DNA of 64,000 bases, taken from the NCBI RefSeq assembly GCF_013912375.1, contig NZ_JACETV010000004.1, forward strand, positions 496,001 through 560,000, given 5' to 3'. Under the pieces are notes generated by a model. That model worked only from the letters and a program-made list of their open reading frames with translations. It did not search any database and was not told the origin of the DNA. Numbering within the stretch: the stretch's first letter is position 1; each line of letters begins with the position of its first letter. Both the position numbers and the translations under genes were made by a program. This document shows, piece by piece, positions 27,382 through 35,115 of this stretch. This DNA is from Emticicia sp. BO119 (GTDB taxonomy: Bacteria; Bacteroidota; Bacteroidia; Cytophagales; Spirosomataceae).

Positions 27382-27816
27382 ATGAAAAATCTGATAAAAT
27401 CAATCGTACTAATAACTATTTCAGGATTCATCACTACTTTTTCTTTTGCACAAAGCAAGTATAGCGTAACAGTAGTAGTGAAAGGAATGCAACAACGCCA
27501 TGGCAAAATTTATGCCTCAATTACTAATGATACAAACGCCTTTCCAAGAGGAGGGGGCATCAAATCAGCCATAGCAGAAGTCACACCCGAAGGCGAGATG
27601 TCTTTAAAATTTGATAATGTTTTAGAAGGTAAATATGCCATTGTATTATATCAGGATCTGAACGATAATAAGCAACTGGATATGAATGGTGAAATGCCAG
27701 CCGAACCCTTTGGTTTCTCGAATGTGACAATGCTGATGGGACCTCCGTCATTTGAGCAATGCGCTTTTGATTTAAACGAAAATAAAACGATAGCTATAGG
27801 CTTAATGGCTTTCTGA
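27382..27816 (+). CDS. DUF2141 exported protein
   Basis: A 144-aa protein with a Sec signal peptide (MKNLIKSIVLITISGFITTFSFAQ) and a beta-sandwich DUF2141 domain. Recognisable parts are VVVKGMQQRHGKIYASITND, the loop KYAIVLYQDLNDNKQLDMN with conserved D-x-N-x-N-x-x-L-D, and EPFGFSNV. The family is exported and of unknown function; the Asp/Asn loop may bind Ca2+. The start at 27382 is chosen because the promoter covers the earlier ATG. The downstream membrane-protein gene is 48 bases away in the same direction. Confidence 0.82.
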   Translation: MKNLIKSIVLITISGFITTFSFAQSKYSVTVVVKGMQQRHGKIYASITNDTNAFPRGGGIKSAIAEVTPEGEMSLKFDNVLEGKYAIVLYQDLNDNKQLDMNGEMPAEPFGFSNVTMLMGPPSFEQCAFDLNENKTIAIGLMAF

Positions 27817-27864
27817 TTTTTCGATTCATGTGCCTGATTAATCAACATTCAAACAGACAAAACT

Positions 27865-28587
27865 ATGGAAAAGCTACTATTTAATTTCTTTTTGGTTATA
27901 CACATAATCTGTGGTTTTTTATCGCTTTCAAGTGGCTTAGTAGCCATGATTGCCCCGAAAGGTAAAAGAATACATAATTTAAGCGGCAGAATATTTTACT
28001 GGTCGATGATGGGAATATTTATTACTACTATTATTTTCTTTATTATCTACCCAGGCCAATTAAAGTATCAGTTCTTCCTCACAATAGGGGTTATCAGTTT
28101 TTATCCGACTTTTTCGGGCAAAAGATTATTGAGCATGAAAAAAGCGATTGTTCCGAAACTGACTGACTGGATAGCTGCCTGGGGTGTAGGCATTTGTGGA
28201 ATCGTGATGATTGGCTATTCAGTTTATGGGTTTATGAATCCTGTCGGATTCAATGGAATGGCTATCTTATTTGCCATTTTTGGTGTAGTTTGTCTGGTAA
28301 ATGCCTATGGAGATTTGAAAGTATATCTGGGTTTTCAGAAACCTGAGAAAATGCACTGGTTTTTGGGGCATGGTGGTAAAATGATGGGGGCTTATTCTGC
28401 GGCTTTAACTGCTTTCTTTGTGAATGTAGTGCCAAGGTATATGCCAAAAAATACTCCCTCATTCGTTTTTATTCTGACCTGGGTTTTACCAGGAGTAGTA
28501 GTAGGCATAATTGCTTCAAGAATTTTGAAAAAATATAAAGTGAAGTTTGCTGTCAAAAACGCTAAGCCTGTATTCGTAAGTCAATAA
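27865..28587 (+). CDS. DUF2306-like polytopic membrane protein
   Basis: A 240-aa inner-membrane protein with about six to seven hydrophobic segments. The N-terminal helix HIICGFLSLSSGLVAMIAPKG is followed by KRIHNLSGRIFYWSM, and a late HWFLGHGGKMMGAYSAALTAF segment has conserved His residues. This arrangement recalls DUF2306-type proteins, for which a role is not known. His residues in opposing helices hint at cofactor or metal binding, which is inference. It is probably co-transcribed with the DUF2141 gene and ends at a hairpin. Confidence 0.65.
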   Translation: MEKLLFNFFLVIHIICGFLSLSSGLVAMIAPKGKRIHNLSGRIFYWSMMGIFITTIIFFIIYPGQLKYQFFLTIGVISFYPTFSGKRLLSMKKAIVPKLTDWIAAWGVGICGIVMIGYSVYGFMNPVGFNGMAILFAIFGVVCLVNAYGDLKVYLGFQKPEKMHWFLGHGGKMMGAYSAALTAFFVNVVPRYMPKNTPSFVFILTWVLPGVVVGIIASRILKKYKVKFAVKNAKPVFVSQ

Positions 28588-28589
28588 AT

Positions 28590-28617
28590 GTGGTGCGAGT
28601 TTTCAGCCCGCACCACT
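28590..28617. terminator. Hairpin between convergent genes
   Basis: GTGGTGCG (28590-28597) pairs with CGCACCAC (28609-28616), then TTTA. It separates the membrane-protein gene from the convergent amidase gene. Confidence 0.65.
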
Positions 28618-28627
28618 TTATGATTAA

Positions 28628-29425
28628 TTACATTATATCAAAACTGTCAGCATCCATATAAGCAGGGAATTTCTGACGGAATACGTCTAAGGCAGTTCTG
28701 GAGATAGAATGTTGATGTATCACTTCATTATTAATTTCACGGAAAAGCACCTGACCAGCAAAATCAATAACTGCTGAATGACCCGCATGAGCTATATTAT
28801 TACCATCAAGGCCCATTCTATTAACCCCAATCACATAACTTTGGTTTTCGATAGCTCTTGCAACTAAGAGTGAATCCCATGGATACATTCTTACCTGCGG
28901 CCAGTTGGCTACATAAATCAGCAGATCATAGGCTAAGTCAACATTTCGGCTCCAGACAGGGAAACGTAAATCATAGCAGATAAGCGGACAGATTTTCCAA
29001 CCCTTAAGTTTTTTGATAATCCTTTTATCGCCCCCGGTAAACACTTCATTCTCTTTCCCCATTCTGAAAAGGTGTCGTTTGTCATAAGAATCTACTTCAC
29101 CGTCAGGGCTTACCCATAAAAGGCGGTTATAATAATAATGATCTTCCTTAATAATAATACTGCCTGTTATTACTGCCCCTGCCTGGGCAGCCATTTGTTT
29201 CATCCAGCGGGTAGTGTGCAAGTTCATCGGTTCAGCTACCTTTGCCGGAGCCATAGTGAAACCGGTGGTAAACATTTCCGGCAGTATGATTAAATCGGTA
29301 GGGGTTGAAATGCCGAAAATCTTTTCTTCCAACATCGCCATATTAGCGGTTGCATCCTCCCAATGAATATTGGTTTGTACGAGTGTAACATTTAAATCGG
29401 GACGAGAAGCGTTTTGTTCGGACAT
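28628..29425 (-). CDS. Carbon-nitrogen hydrolase, omega-amidase (YafV/Nit2) type
   Basis: A 265-aa nitrilase-superfamily amidase. The Glu-Lys-Cys triad is visible: Glu in IILPEMFTTGF (~residue 49), Lys in SYDKRHLFRMG (~120) and Cys in PLICYDLRFPVWSR (~155). The SYDKRHLFRMG and CYDLRFPVW blocks are characteristic of YafV, which hydrolyses alpha-ketoglutaramate-type metabolites left by glutamine transaminases. It lies 19 bases after def and looks like the last gene of a GNAT-def-amidase operon. Confidence 0.87.
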   Translation of the reverse strand: MSEQNASRPDLNVTLVQTNIHWEDATANMAMLEEKIFGISTPTDLIILPEMFTTGFTMAPAKVAEPMNLHTTRWMKQMAAQAGAVITGSIIIKEDHYYYNRLLWVSPDGEVDSYDKRHLFRMGKENEVFTGGDKRIIKKLKGWKICPLICYDLRFPVWSRNVDLAYDLLIYVANWPQVRMYPWDSLLVARAIENQSYVIGVNRMGLDGNNIAHAGHSAVIDFAGQVLFREINNEVIHQHSISRTALDVFRQKFPAYMDADSFDIM

Positions 29426-29444
29426 CTTATGAATGCTTAGGATA

Positions 29445-30020
29445 TTATTTAGGGAATTTCATGCGGTACTCTACGTCTACATCTCCTTTAGTGATATTGG
29501 CTAATTTTTTCTTTAGCATTTGTTTTTTCAAAGGCGTCAGATGATCGGTAAACAAAATGCCATCTATATGATCATATTCATGCTGAATAATACGGGCTGC
29601 CATACTTTCGTAGGTTTCAGTATGCTCTACCCAATCTGTATCAAAATAGCGGATAGTTACGTATTCAGGACGATACACATCCGCACGGATACCAGGGATA
29701 CTCAAACAGCCTTCTTCATACGCCCATTCCTCACCCTCTTCTTCTAAAATTTCGGCGTTAATAAATACTTTTTTAAACCCTACTAATGATTGGTCAATGT
29801 CTTCTTCTGTTTCCGCGCTTTCATTGATGGGGGTTCCGTCAACTACAAAAATACGGAGGTCTAAACCAATCTGTGGCCCTGCAAGACCCACACCTGCCGC
29901 GGCATACATGGTCTCAAACATATCATCAGCAAGTTTTTTTATATCAAGTTCGCCTTGAACAATATCACGGGCTTCTTTTCTTAACACAGGGTCGCCGTAG
30001 GCTACAATAGGATAAATCAT
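29445..30020 (-). CDS. def: Peptide deformylase
   Basis: Removes the N-formyl group from new proteins; a Fe/Zn enzyme in the cytosol. The three family motifs are present: GVGLAGPQIGL (residues ~42-52), EEGCLSIPGI (metal Cys) and IQHEYDHIDGILF (two metal His and catalytic Glu). The 191-aa length includes an acidic insertion (NESAETEEDIDQSLVGFK) common in Bacteroidota deformylases. It is in an operon with the upstream GNAT gene (6 bases) and the downstream amidase. Confidence 0.96.
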   Translation of the reverse strand: MIYPIVAYGDPVLRKEARDIVQGELDIKKLADDMFETMYAAAGVGLAGPQIGLDLRIFVVDGTPINESAETEEDIDQSLVGFKKVFINAEILEEEGEEWAYEEGCLSIPGIRADVYRPEYVTIRYFDTDWVEHTETYESMAARIIQHEYDHIDGILFTDHLTPLKKQMLKKKLANITKGDVDVEYRMKFPK

Positions 30021-30026
30021 TGTATA

Positions 30027-30488
30027 TTATTTATTGTTTAATTTTTTGCGAAGAATAATCCTATGATCTTCAATCGCACCTTTTTGTTCTACTTCTTCTA
30101 CATTAAAGCCGTTTTTGAGGGCAAATAAGAGCATGCTTTTGAAACGATTACGGGTTTTCATCACAATAGCATTAAAACCCTCCTGTTTTACCCATCTTTC
30201 CTGTGCATCGGCCAATTGTTGTGCAATAGATTGTTTCCGGTAATTGGGTAATACACCCCCCATCCAAGTATAGAAGCTACCATCATTATCTCTTTTATAC
30301 CCAACTTTAAAACCAACAAGGGTGTCTCCGGCAACAGCAACTAAAATCAGAGATTTGGTGTTGAATAATCGGGTTTCGTAGATTTTCTCATCATAAATTC
30401 CATCAGAAAATTCCGGAATTAATTGAGAAATAGCTACACATTCAGCAACTGTACCGCACCTGATTGTTACATTTGCACCTGTATTCAT
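30027..30488 (-). CDS. GNAT family N-acetyltransferase
   Basis: A 153-aa GNAT enzyme. It has the expected acetyl-CoA strand and loop, FYTWMGGVLPNYRKQSIAQQL, then NAIVMKTRNRFKSMLLFALKNGFNVEEVEQKG, the typical C-terminal half. The N-terminus begins VTIRCGTVAECVAISQLIPEF. The substrate is unknown; sitting directly before def, it may act on amino groups of proteins or antibiotics, which is only a guess. A TAACTTTG -7-like element on the minus strand (30493-30500) is so near the ATG that the transcript could be nearly leaderless. Confidence 0.8.
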   Translation of the reverse strand: MNTGANVTIRCGTVAECVAISQLIPEFSDGIYDEKIYETRLFNTKSLILVAVAGDTLVGFKVGYKRDNDGSFYTWMGGVLPNYRKQSIAQQLADAQERWVKQEGFNAIVMKTRNRFKSMLLFALKNGFNVEEVEQKGAIEDHRIILRKKLNNK

Positions 30489-30508
30489 ACTACAAAGTTA
30501 CAAAACTG

Positions 30509-31255
30509 ATGAATAATATTCTTAATAAAAAAGTAAGGTTTATTGATTTAGGGCTAATTGACTACCAGAAGGGCTGGGATTTTCAGGAAAAACTCTTCGC
30601 TGAGATTATAGATATTAAAGTAAAAAACAGACACCTGGAACCAGAGACTCAATTTTCTACGCATAATTATCTTTTGTTTTGCCAGCATCCGCACGTATAT
30701 ACCCTTGGGAAAAGCGGAAAAATAGAAAATCTTTTACTCGACCAAGAAAGCCTTTCAATCAATCAAGCAAAATTCTATAAAATTAACCGTGGGGGTGATA
30801 TAACTTATCACGGACCCGGACAACTGGTTGGTTATCCTATTCTCGATCTGGAAAACTTCTTCACAGACATACATCGCTATATGCGGTTTTTAGAGGAGTG
30901 TATTATCCGAACGTTGGCCGATTATAACATTGATGCAGGTAGAATTGAGGGACTGACCGGTGTCTGGGTAGATTACAAAGAACAGAAAAATCCGAGAAAG
31001 ATATGTGCAATGGGGGTAAAATCGAGCCGATGGGTAACTATGCACGGGTTTGCACTGAATGTAAATACTGACCTGAATTATTTTAATAACATTATACCGT
31101 GTGGCATTGATGATAAAGCCGTAACTTCAATAGCATTAGAATTAGGTCGGCTGATTGAAGTAGAAGAGGTGGCAGATAAACTGAAAAGACATATAAGCGA
31201 ATTGTTTGGAATGGAATTTGAACTATCTCCTGTAACCGATTTTATAGACATTTAA
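30509..31255 (+). CDS. lipB: Octanoyl-[ACP]:protein octanoyltransferase
   Basis: LipB, which transfers octanoyl from ACP to lipoyl domains. Motifs: FCQHPHVYTLGKSG, RGGDITYHGPGQLVGYPI, the Lys in KICAMGVKSSRWVTMHG and the catalytic Cys in NIIPCGIDDKAVTS. The 248-aa length is normal. The frame is open from 30464, but the ATG at 30509 gives the usual start and leaves room for a promoter (TACATTTG at 30468-30475). It is divergent from the GNAT-def-amidase operon. lipA is not in the window. Confidence 0.95.
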   Translation: MNNILNKKVRFIDLGLIDYQKGWDFQEKLFAEIIDIKVKNRHLEPETQFSTHNYLLFCQHPHVYTLGKSGKIENLLLDQESLSINQAKFYKINRGGDITYHGPGQLVGYPILDLENFFTDIHRYMRFLEECIIRTLADYNIDAGRIEGLTGVWVDYKEQKNPRKICAMGVKSSRWVTMHGFALNVNTDLNYFNNIIPCGIDDKAVTSIALELGRLIEVEEVADKLKRHISELFGMEFELSPVTDFIDI

Positions 31256-31283
31256 TGCAGAAATACAATATTTCCTTGCTCAA

Positions 31284-31316
31284 ATTGTCTTGAAGTGAGA
31301 TTTATTTTTAATTTTG
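31284..31316 (+). promoter_or_regulatory. Promoter of the ROK kinase gene
   Basis: ATTG at 31284-31287, a 21-bp spacer and TAATTTTG at 31309-31316, about 75 bases before the ATG. Confidence 0.65.
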
Positions 31317-31391
31317 AGGAAAATATAAAAAAACCTGTTTTAAAATAGATTTTATAGATACTTACCGAATAAAATAACAAAACTATAATAA

Positions 31392-32300
31392 ATGGCAACT
31401 GAATATTTGGGAATTGATATTGGCGGCACAAATGTCAAAATGGGCATTGTAGAAGCAGAAACAGGTAAACTTTCTAATTTTTATAGCCACGATACAGCAA
31501 GTTGGCGAAAATCAGGACATTTTGTAGAACGCTTGGGCGATGCCATAGCAATTCAATTACTCGAAAATAAGGATGTTCAGAAAGTAGGTATTGGTGTTCC
31601 GGGTCTCATTACAAGAGACCGTTCAACCCTCATTGAAATTACAGCAATACCAGAAATTAACGGTATTCCTATTATCCCTGATTTAAAAGAGCGTTTCCCG
31701 AATCATGATTTCTTTTTAGAAAATGATGCCAATGCAGCAGCATTAGGCGAATACTACTTCGGCGAAGGTGATATCCCGGAAGACTATATCATGATTACTT
31801 TAGGAACCGGTATCGGTGGCGCAGCTATTATAGATAAACTGGTGTTTAAAGGCGGTGGAGGTAATGCTATGGAACCTGGCCATATCCCATCCAAACATGG
31901 TAAAGTATTAGAACGTAATATAGGTAAAAACGAATTACTTGACTTAGCCAATAGCATGAGAAAGGATTATCCAGGTAAAACTCAATTGCCGGATGATGGC
32001 ACTATCTCAACTACCGGGTTGGTAGCTGCCGCAGGCGAAGGCGATGAATTGGCGCAAAAAGTATTTGATGAAGTAGGCGAAATGTTAGGTAGTGGTCTGG
32101 TTTCAATGATCAGAATCCTTGATATTACAACTATTCTGATTGGAGGAGGCTTGTCAGCATCATTCGATTACATCATGCCTGCCGTCAACAAACAATTAGA
32201 ATATTGGCTGACACCATATTATATCAAAACATTAAATATCAAGAAAGCAACTTTAGGTAACGATGCCGGGTTATTAGGTGCAGCAAGCTTGTGTTTTTGA
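31392..32300 (+). CDS. ROK-family sugar kinase (probable glucokinase)
   Basis: A 302-aa ROK kinase. The phosphate-binding DIGGTNVKMG is at residues ~9-18. VGIGVPGLI, LENDANAAALGEY and ITLGTGIGGAAIID follow in the ROK order, and EPGHIP holds the ROK metal/sugar His. The Cys-rich CxCGxxGCxE zinc motif that normally follows is missing; the protein reads KHGKVLERNIGKNEL there. The family phosphorylates glucose or related hexoses with ATP or polyphosphate. Lack of the zinc site places it with the divergent ROK/polyphosphate-glucokinase-like branch. It is monocistronic or joined with the downstream membrane gene. Confidence 0.85.
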   Translation: MATEYLGIDIGGTNVKMGIVEAETGKLSNFYSHDTASWRKSGHFVERLGDAIAIQLLENKDVQKVGIGVPGLITRDRSTLIEITAIPEINGIPIIPDLKERFPNHDFFLENDANAAALGEYYFGEGDIPEDYIMITLGTGIGGAAIIDKLVFKGGGGNAMEPGHIPSKHGKVLERNIGKNELLDLANSMRKDYPGKTQLPDDGTISTTGLVAAAGEGDELAQKVFDEVGEMLGSGLVSMIRILDITTILIGGGLSASFDYIMPAVNKQLEYWLTPYYIKTLNIKKATLGNDAGLLGAASLCF

Positions 32301-32379
32301 TATTGCAATATTAAGGGAGGTATTTACTGTGATACTTCCCGTTTCTATTCATTTCCCACTTTATGCTGTGTTGTTAACT

Positions 32380-32976
32380 ATGGAACTCTCTCATGCTATC
32401 TCTGACTTCGTATTAGCCTTAGTTGGCTTTTTTGTTTTCTTTCGCTATCTATTCAAACTTGATTTAGTAGCTTGTCTGCTTTGGGAGGCTTTTGTATTAT
32501 CAGTAACAGTAGCAGCACTGTTCGGTGCATTTCGTTTCCTCGGTTTCTCACCTTACCCCTTAATTATCTCAGAATTTTTTCAGCATCTGGCAGGAACCGT
32601 AGGAGGTTTCAGTCTCGTATTTGTTACGCTTTTTTTAGTACTAAAAAAGCCAGTTCCGGTCAATTTTGCTTACATTGCAGTAGCTTTAGGGTTTGTAGCC
32701 TTCGCAGTAGTAAGATTAACAGACAATCTACACCTTCTAAATGCTATCCTGACTGTTTGTGTACCCGCAGTTTTAATTCTGGGGATATGGGCATTAATTA
32801 AAGGAGAGCGTTCGGTAGGAGCATGGTTGATTTTAGCAGTTATAGCCCTGGTTATGGGCACTTATAACAAAAGCTTTATGGCTAACTCTATTATTGATAA
32901 TATAGATACTTACCATTATTTATTAGCCATTAGTCTTTTTTGTTTCGGAAAAGCCGCACGTCATCAGATACATTGA
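32380..32976 (+). CDS. Integral membrane protein of unknown function
   Basis: A 198-aa protein with seven or so hydrophobic helices, starting MELSHAISDFVLALVGFFVFF. The frame is open back to 32278, overlapping the ROK gene, but the upstream residues are not family-like and the ATG at 32380 is the natural start. No catalytic motif is seen; a short polar segment (TYNKSFMANSIIDNIDTYHYLL) lies before the last helix. I do not recognise the family. Its stop codon directly abuts the stop codon of the convergent gatC. Confidence 0.65.
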   Translation: MELSHAISDFVLALVGFFVFFRYLFKLDLVACLLWEAFVLSVTVAALFGAFRFLGFSPYPLIISEFFQHLAGTVGGFSLVFVTLFLVLKKPVPVNFAYIAVALGFVAFAVVRLTDNLHLLNAILTVCVPAVLILGIWALIKGERSVGAWLILAVIALVMGTYNKSFMANSIIDNIDTYHYLLAISLFCFGKAARHQIH

Positions 32977-33267
32977 TTATTGCTCAATTACTTTAGGCAC
33001 TAAAAAATACTCACCATCTTGCTTTGGTGCATTCTTTAGCCCTTTCTCACGCGAGAGCTGATTCATAGCTACATCTTCTCTGAAAACATTCACTTCTTCG
33101 CTCATGTGGGTAAGCGGTTCTACTTCGGTGGTATCTAATTCTTTCAGCTGATCCATCCAGTCTAAAATTTTAGATAAATCCTCTACCATTTTAGCTTCCT
33201 CTTGTTCGCATAACTCCAATCGCGCCAGATGCGCTATTTTTCTTACAGTCTGTTGTTCTATTTTCAT
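32977..33267 (-). CDS. gatC: Asp-tRNA(Asn)/Glu-tRNA(Gln) amidotransferase subunit C
   Basis: A 96-aa GatC, the small subunit that stabilises GatAB, which converts mischarged Glu-tRNA(Gln) and Asp-tRNA(Asn). The signature is complete: VRKIAHLARLELCEQEEAKM, LSKILDWMDQLKELDTTEVEPLTH, and VFREDVA. gatA and gatB are elsewhere. The gene is separate from its neighbours: plsC ends 64 bases upstream and a convergent gene abuts its 3' end. Confidence 0.93.
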   Translation of the reverse strand: MKIEQQTVRKIAHLARLELCEQEEAKMVEDLSKILDWMDQLKELDTTEVEPLTHMSEEVNVFREDVAMNQLSREKGLKNAPKQDGEYFLVPKVIEQ

Positions 33268-33330
33268 GCTGATATTTTCTGCTTCTTTATCAGAATTAAA
33301 TCATAGTTATTTGCTACTACAAATGTACAG

Positions 33331-34068
33331 CTAATCCTTATATTTATTTAAAGTAGGCTGAATAATATCGTACACCTGCTTTTTGATCGTTTCAATATCA
33401 CTTTTGGTTTTGCCTTTGGTTTCGATAGGGGTATGAAAAATAACCCTGATAGGATGCCACCTCATAAGCACATTAGGCATTACTTTGTAGTTATCTAATA
33501 AAGAGATAGGTACAATAGGTACCTGATTTTCGATAGCCATAGAGAAAGCACCGTCTTTGAAGGGTTGAACCATCTGTGGAAAATCAGTTGTATGAATACC
33601 GCCCTCAGGAAAAATCATAATACTCCGGCCCGATTTAAGCGCTTTAATTGACCTCGTCAATGCTTTGGTTCTACTTCCTTTATCACTCCTGTCCACCTGA
33701 ATGTGCGCTTTAGCAAACATATAACCAAACAACGGGACATTCTTTACTGAACTTTTGCCTAAAAATGCAAAGTAGTTTTTAATAATGGCTCCCATCAGCG
33801 CAATATCTAAATAGCTGAAATGATTAGCACAGAATACATATGCTCTTTTAGAGTCAAGTTTTGATTCATAAGTAATTTTGACAGGCATACCCGCCATAAA
33901 AAAAAAGATGCGTCCCCAGATACGGTTGCAATAATGAACCATGATTTTCCACTCTTCTTTTTGCAGACTGATAAAGACAATTGGAAAAAGTAAAAAGAAA
34001 ATGAGTAAGAACCAGAAAAGACACCAGGCAGTATAAAGCCAGGACAATAGTTTTAAAAAACCTCGCAT
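33331..34068 (-). CDS. plsC: 1-acyl-sn-glycerol-3-phosphate acyltransferase
   Basis: PlsC makes phosphatidate from lysophosphatidate at the inner membrane. Motifs: NHFSYLDIALM (HX4D), GKSSVKNVPLFGYMF, VDRSDKGSRTKAL, and MIFPEGGIHTTD (EGG). An N-terminal hydrophobic region (residues ~5-35) anchors it. The frame extends to 34098, but the ATG at 34068 (MRGFLKLLSWLY) fits the family better. It lies 68 bases downstream of terC on the same strand. Confidence 0.9.
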   Translation of the reverse strand: MRGFLKLLSWLYTAWCLFWFLLIFFLLFPIVFISLQKEEWKIMVHYCNRIWGRIFFFMAGMPVKITYESKLDSKRAYVFCANHFSYLDIALMGAIIKNYFAFLGKSSVKNVPLFGYMFAKAHIQVDRSDKGSRTKALTRSIKALKSGRSIMIFPEGGIHTTDFPQMVQPFKDGAFSMAIENQVPIVPISLLDNYKVMPNVLMRWHPIRVIFHTPIETKGKTKSDIETIKKQVYDIIQPTLNKYKD

Positions 34069-34135
34069 CAGGGTATATTCAGGGGAATGATTACACAAAT
34101 ATATATTTTAATCACTCCCCCTTGTAATTTTCAGC

Positions 34136-34891
34136 TTATTTTATCTCGTCGTGTAAATCAACAGGTTTAGCGTTTTTACGCATTTTTATATTCAATACCT
34201 CAACAAAGAATGAGAAAGCCATAGAGAAGTAAATATAACCTTTAGGTACATGTACTTTAAATGCCTCAGCTATTAACAGAGTACCAATCATAACCAAGAA
34301 AGCCAGGGCTAACATCTTCACAGTAGGGTGTCTTTCTACAAACTCGCCTACACCACCTGCAAATAAAAGCATGGCCACTGTTGACAATATTACTGAAACT
34401 GCCATCACAATAATATTATCCGTCATACCAATAGCAGTAATGATCGAGTCGATCGAAAAAACAAGGTTAATAACTGCAATATCAATAATAGCTTTTGAGA
34501 GTTTGGCTGCTGTTTTGTTCCCCGATACATTCTCCTCATGTCCTTCCAGTTTCTGGTGAATTTCCGAAGTTGATTTATATAATAAGAAAATACCACCTGC
34601 TAACAGAATGAGATCTTTACCGCTAAAGCCAATGTTGAATGGCAACCCAATATCTTCAAGGTTAAATAGTTCTTTTTCTAAACCTAAAATGAAACCCAAC
34701 ACAAAAAGTAAGCCCAAACGAATAGCCATAGCCATGATAAGTCCTATGCGACGTGCCTTTCCTTGCTCATTTTTTTGGAGTTTAGAAGATATAATAGAAA
34801 CGAAAATAATATTATCTACTCCTAATACGATCTCTAAAAGTGTAAGTGTTACTATACTTGTCAACGCAGCGGTTGTTAGAATTTGTTCCAT
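34136..34891 (-). CDS. TerC-family integral membrane protein
   Basis: A 251-aa TerC protein with seven or eight membrane helices. The hallmark acidic helices are LTLLEIVLGVDNIIFVSIIS near the start and AVINLVFSIDSIITAIGMTD in the second half. TerC proteins are linked to tellurite resistance and, more recently, to manganese export that protects exported enzymes. The late VHVPKGYIYFSMAFSFFVEVLN segment is typical of the YkoY/TerC subgroup. A good minus-strand promoter lies just upstream. Confidence 0.9.
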   Translation of the reverse strand: MEQILTTAALTSIVTLTLLEIVLGVDNIIFVSIISSKLQKNEQGKARRIGLIMAMAIRLGLLFVLGFILGLEKELFNLEDIGLPFNIGFSGKDLILLAGGIFLLYKSTSEIHQKLEGHEENVSGNKTAAKLSKAIIDIAVINLVFSIDSIITAIGMTDNIIVMAVSVILSTVAMLLFAGGVGEFVERHPTVKMLALAFLVMIGTLLIAEAFKVHVPKGYIYFSMAFSFFVEVLNIKMRKNAKPVDLHDEIK

Positions 34892-34919
34892 TCTTTATTT
34901 TTTACGGTTTATTTGAAAG

Positions 34920-34951
34920 CGAAATTATCAGTTTTCGGGCTTACACCCAAA
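34920..34951 (-). promoter_or_regulatory. Promoter of terC
   Basis: On the minus strand, TTTG (complement of 34948-34951), 20 bases, then TAATTTCG (complement of 34920-34927), one mismatch from consensus, about 30 bases before the terC start. Confidence 0.6.
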
Positions 34952-35052
34952 TCTGAATTTGATAAAAGGTTATAAATTAAGTCAATAACATCTAAAAACC
35001 TGATGAAAACAAAACCTATCGCAAAAAAGTATTAGAATTAAATGGAATATTA

Positions 35053-35084
35053 GTTGATATAAGCTATATGATTCTCTATTTTTG
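35053..35084 (+). promoter_or_regulatory. Promoter of uxaB
   Basis: GTTG at 35053-35056, a 20-bp spacer and TATTTTTG at 35077-35084, 31 bases before the ATG. Confidence 0.65.
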
Positions 35085-35115
35085 TTCTATTCAATCTATT
35101 TTACGTTAACCTTTA

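Noticed and set aside
30486-30500. Leaderless transcription of the GNAT-def-amidase operon
   Set aside because: A TAACTTTG -7-like element is placed so that the transcript would start at the ATG, but no -33 element is seen upstream. The evidence is too thin.
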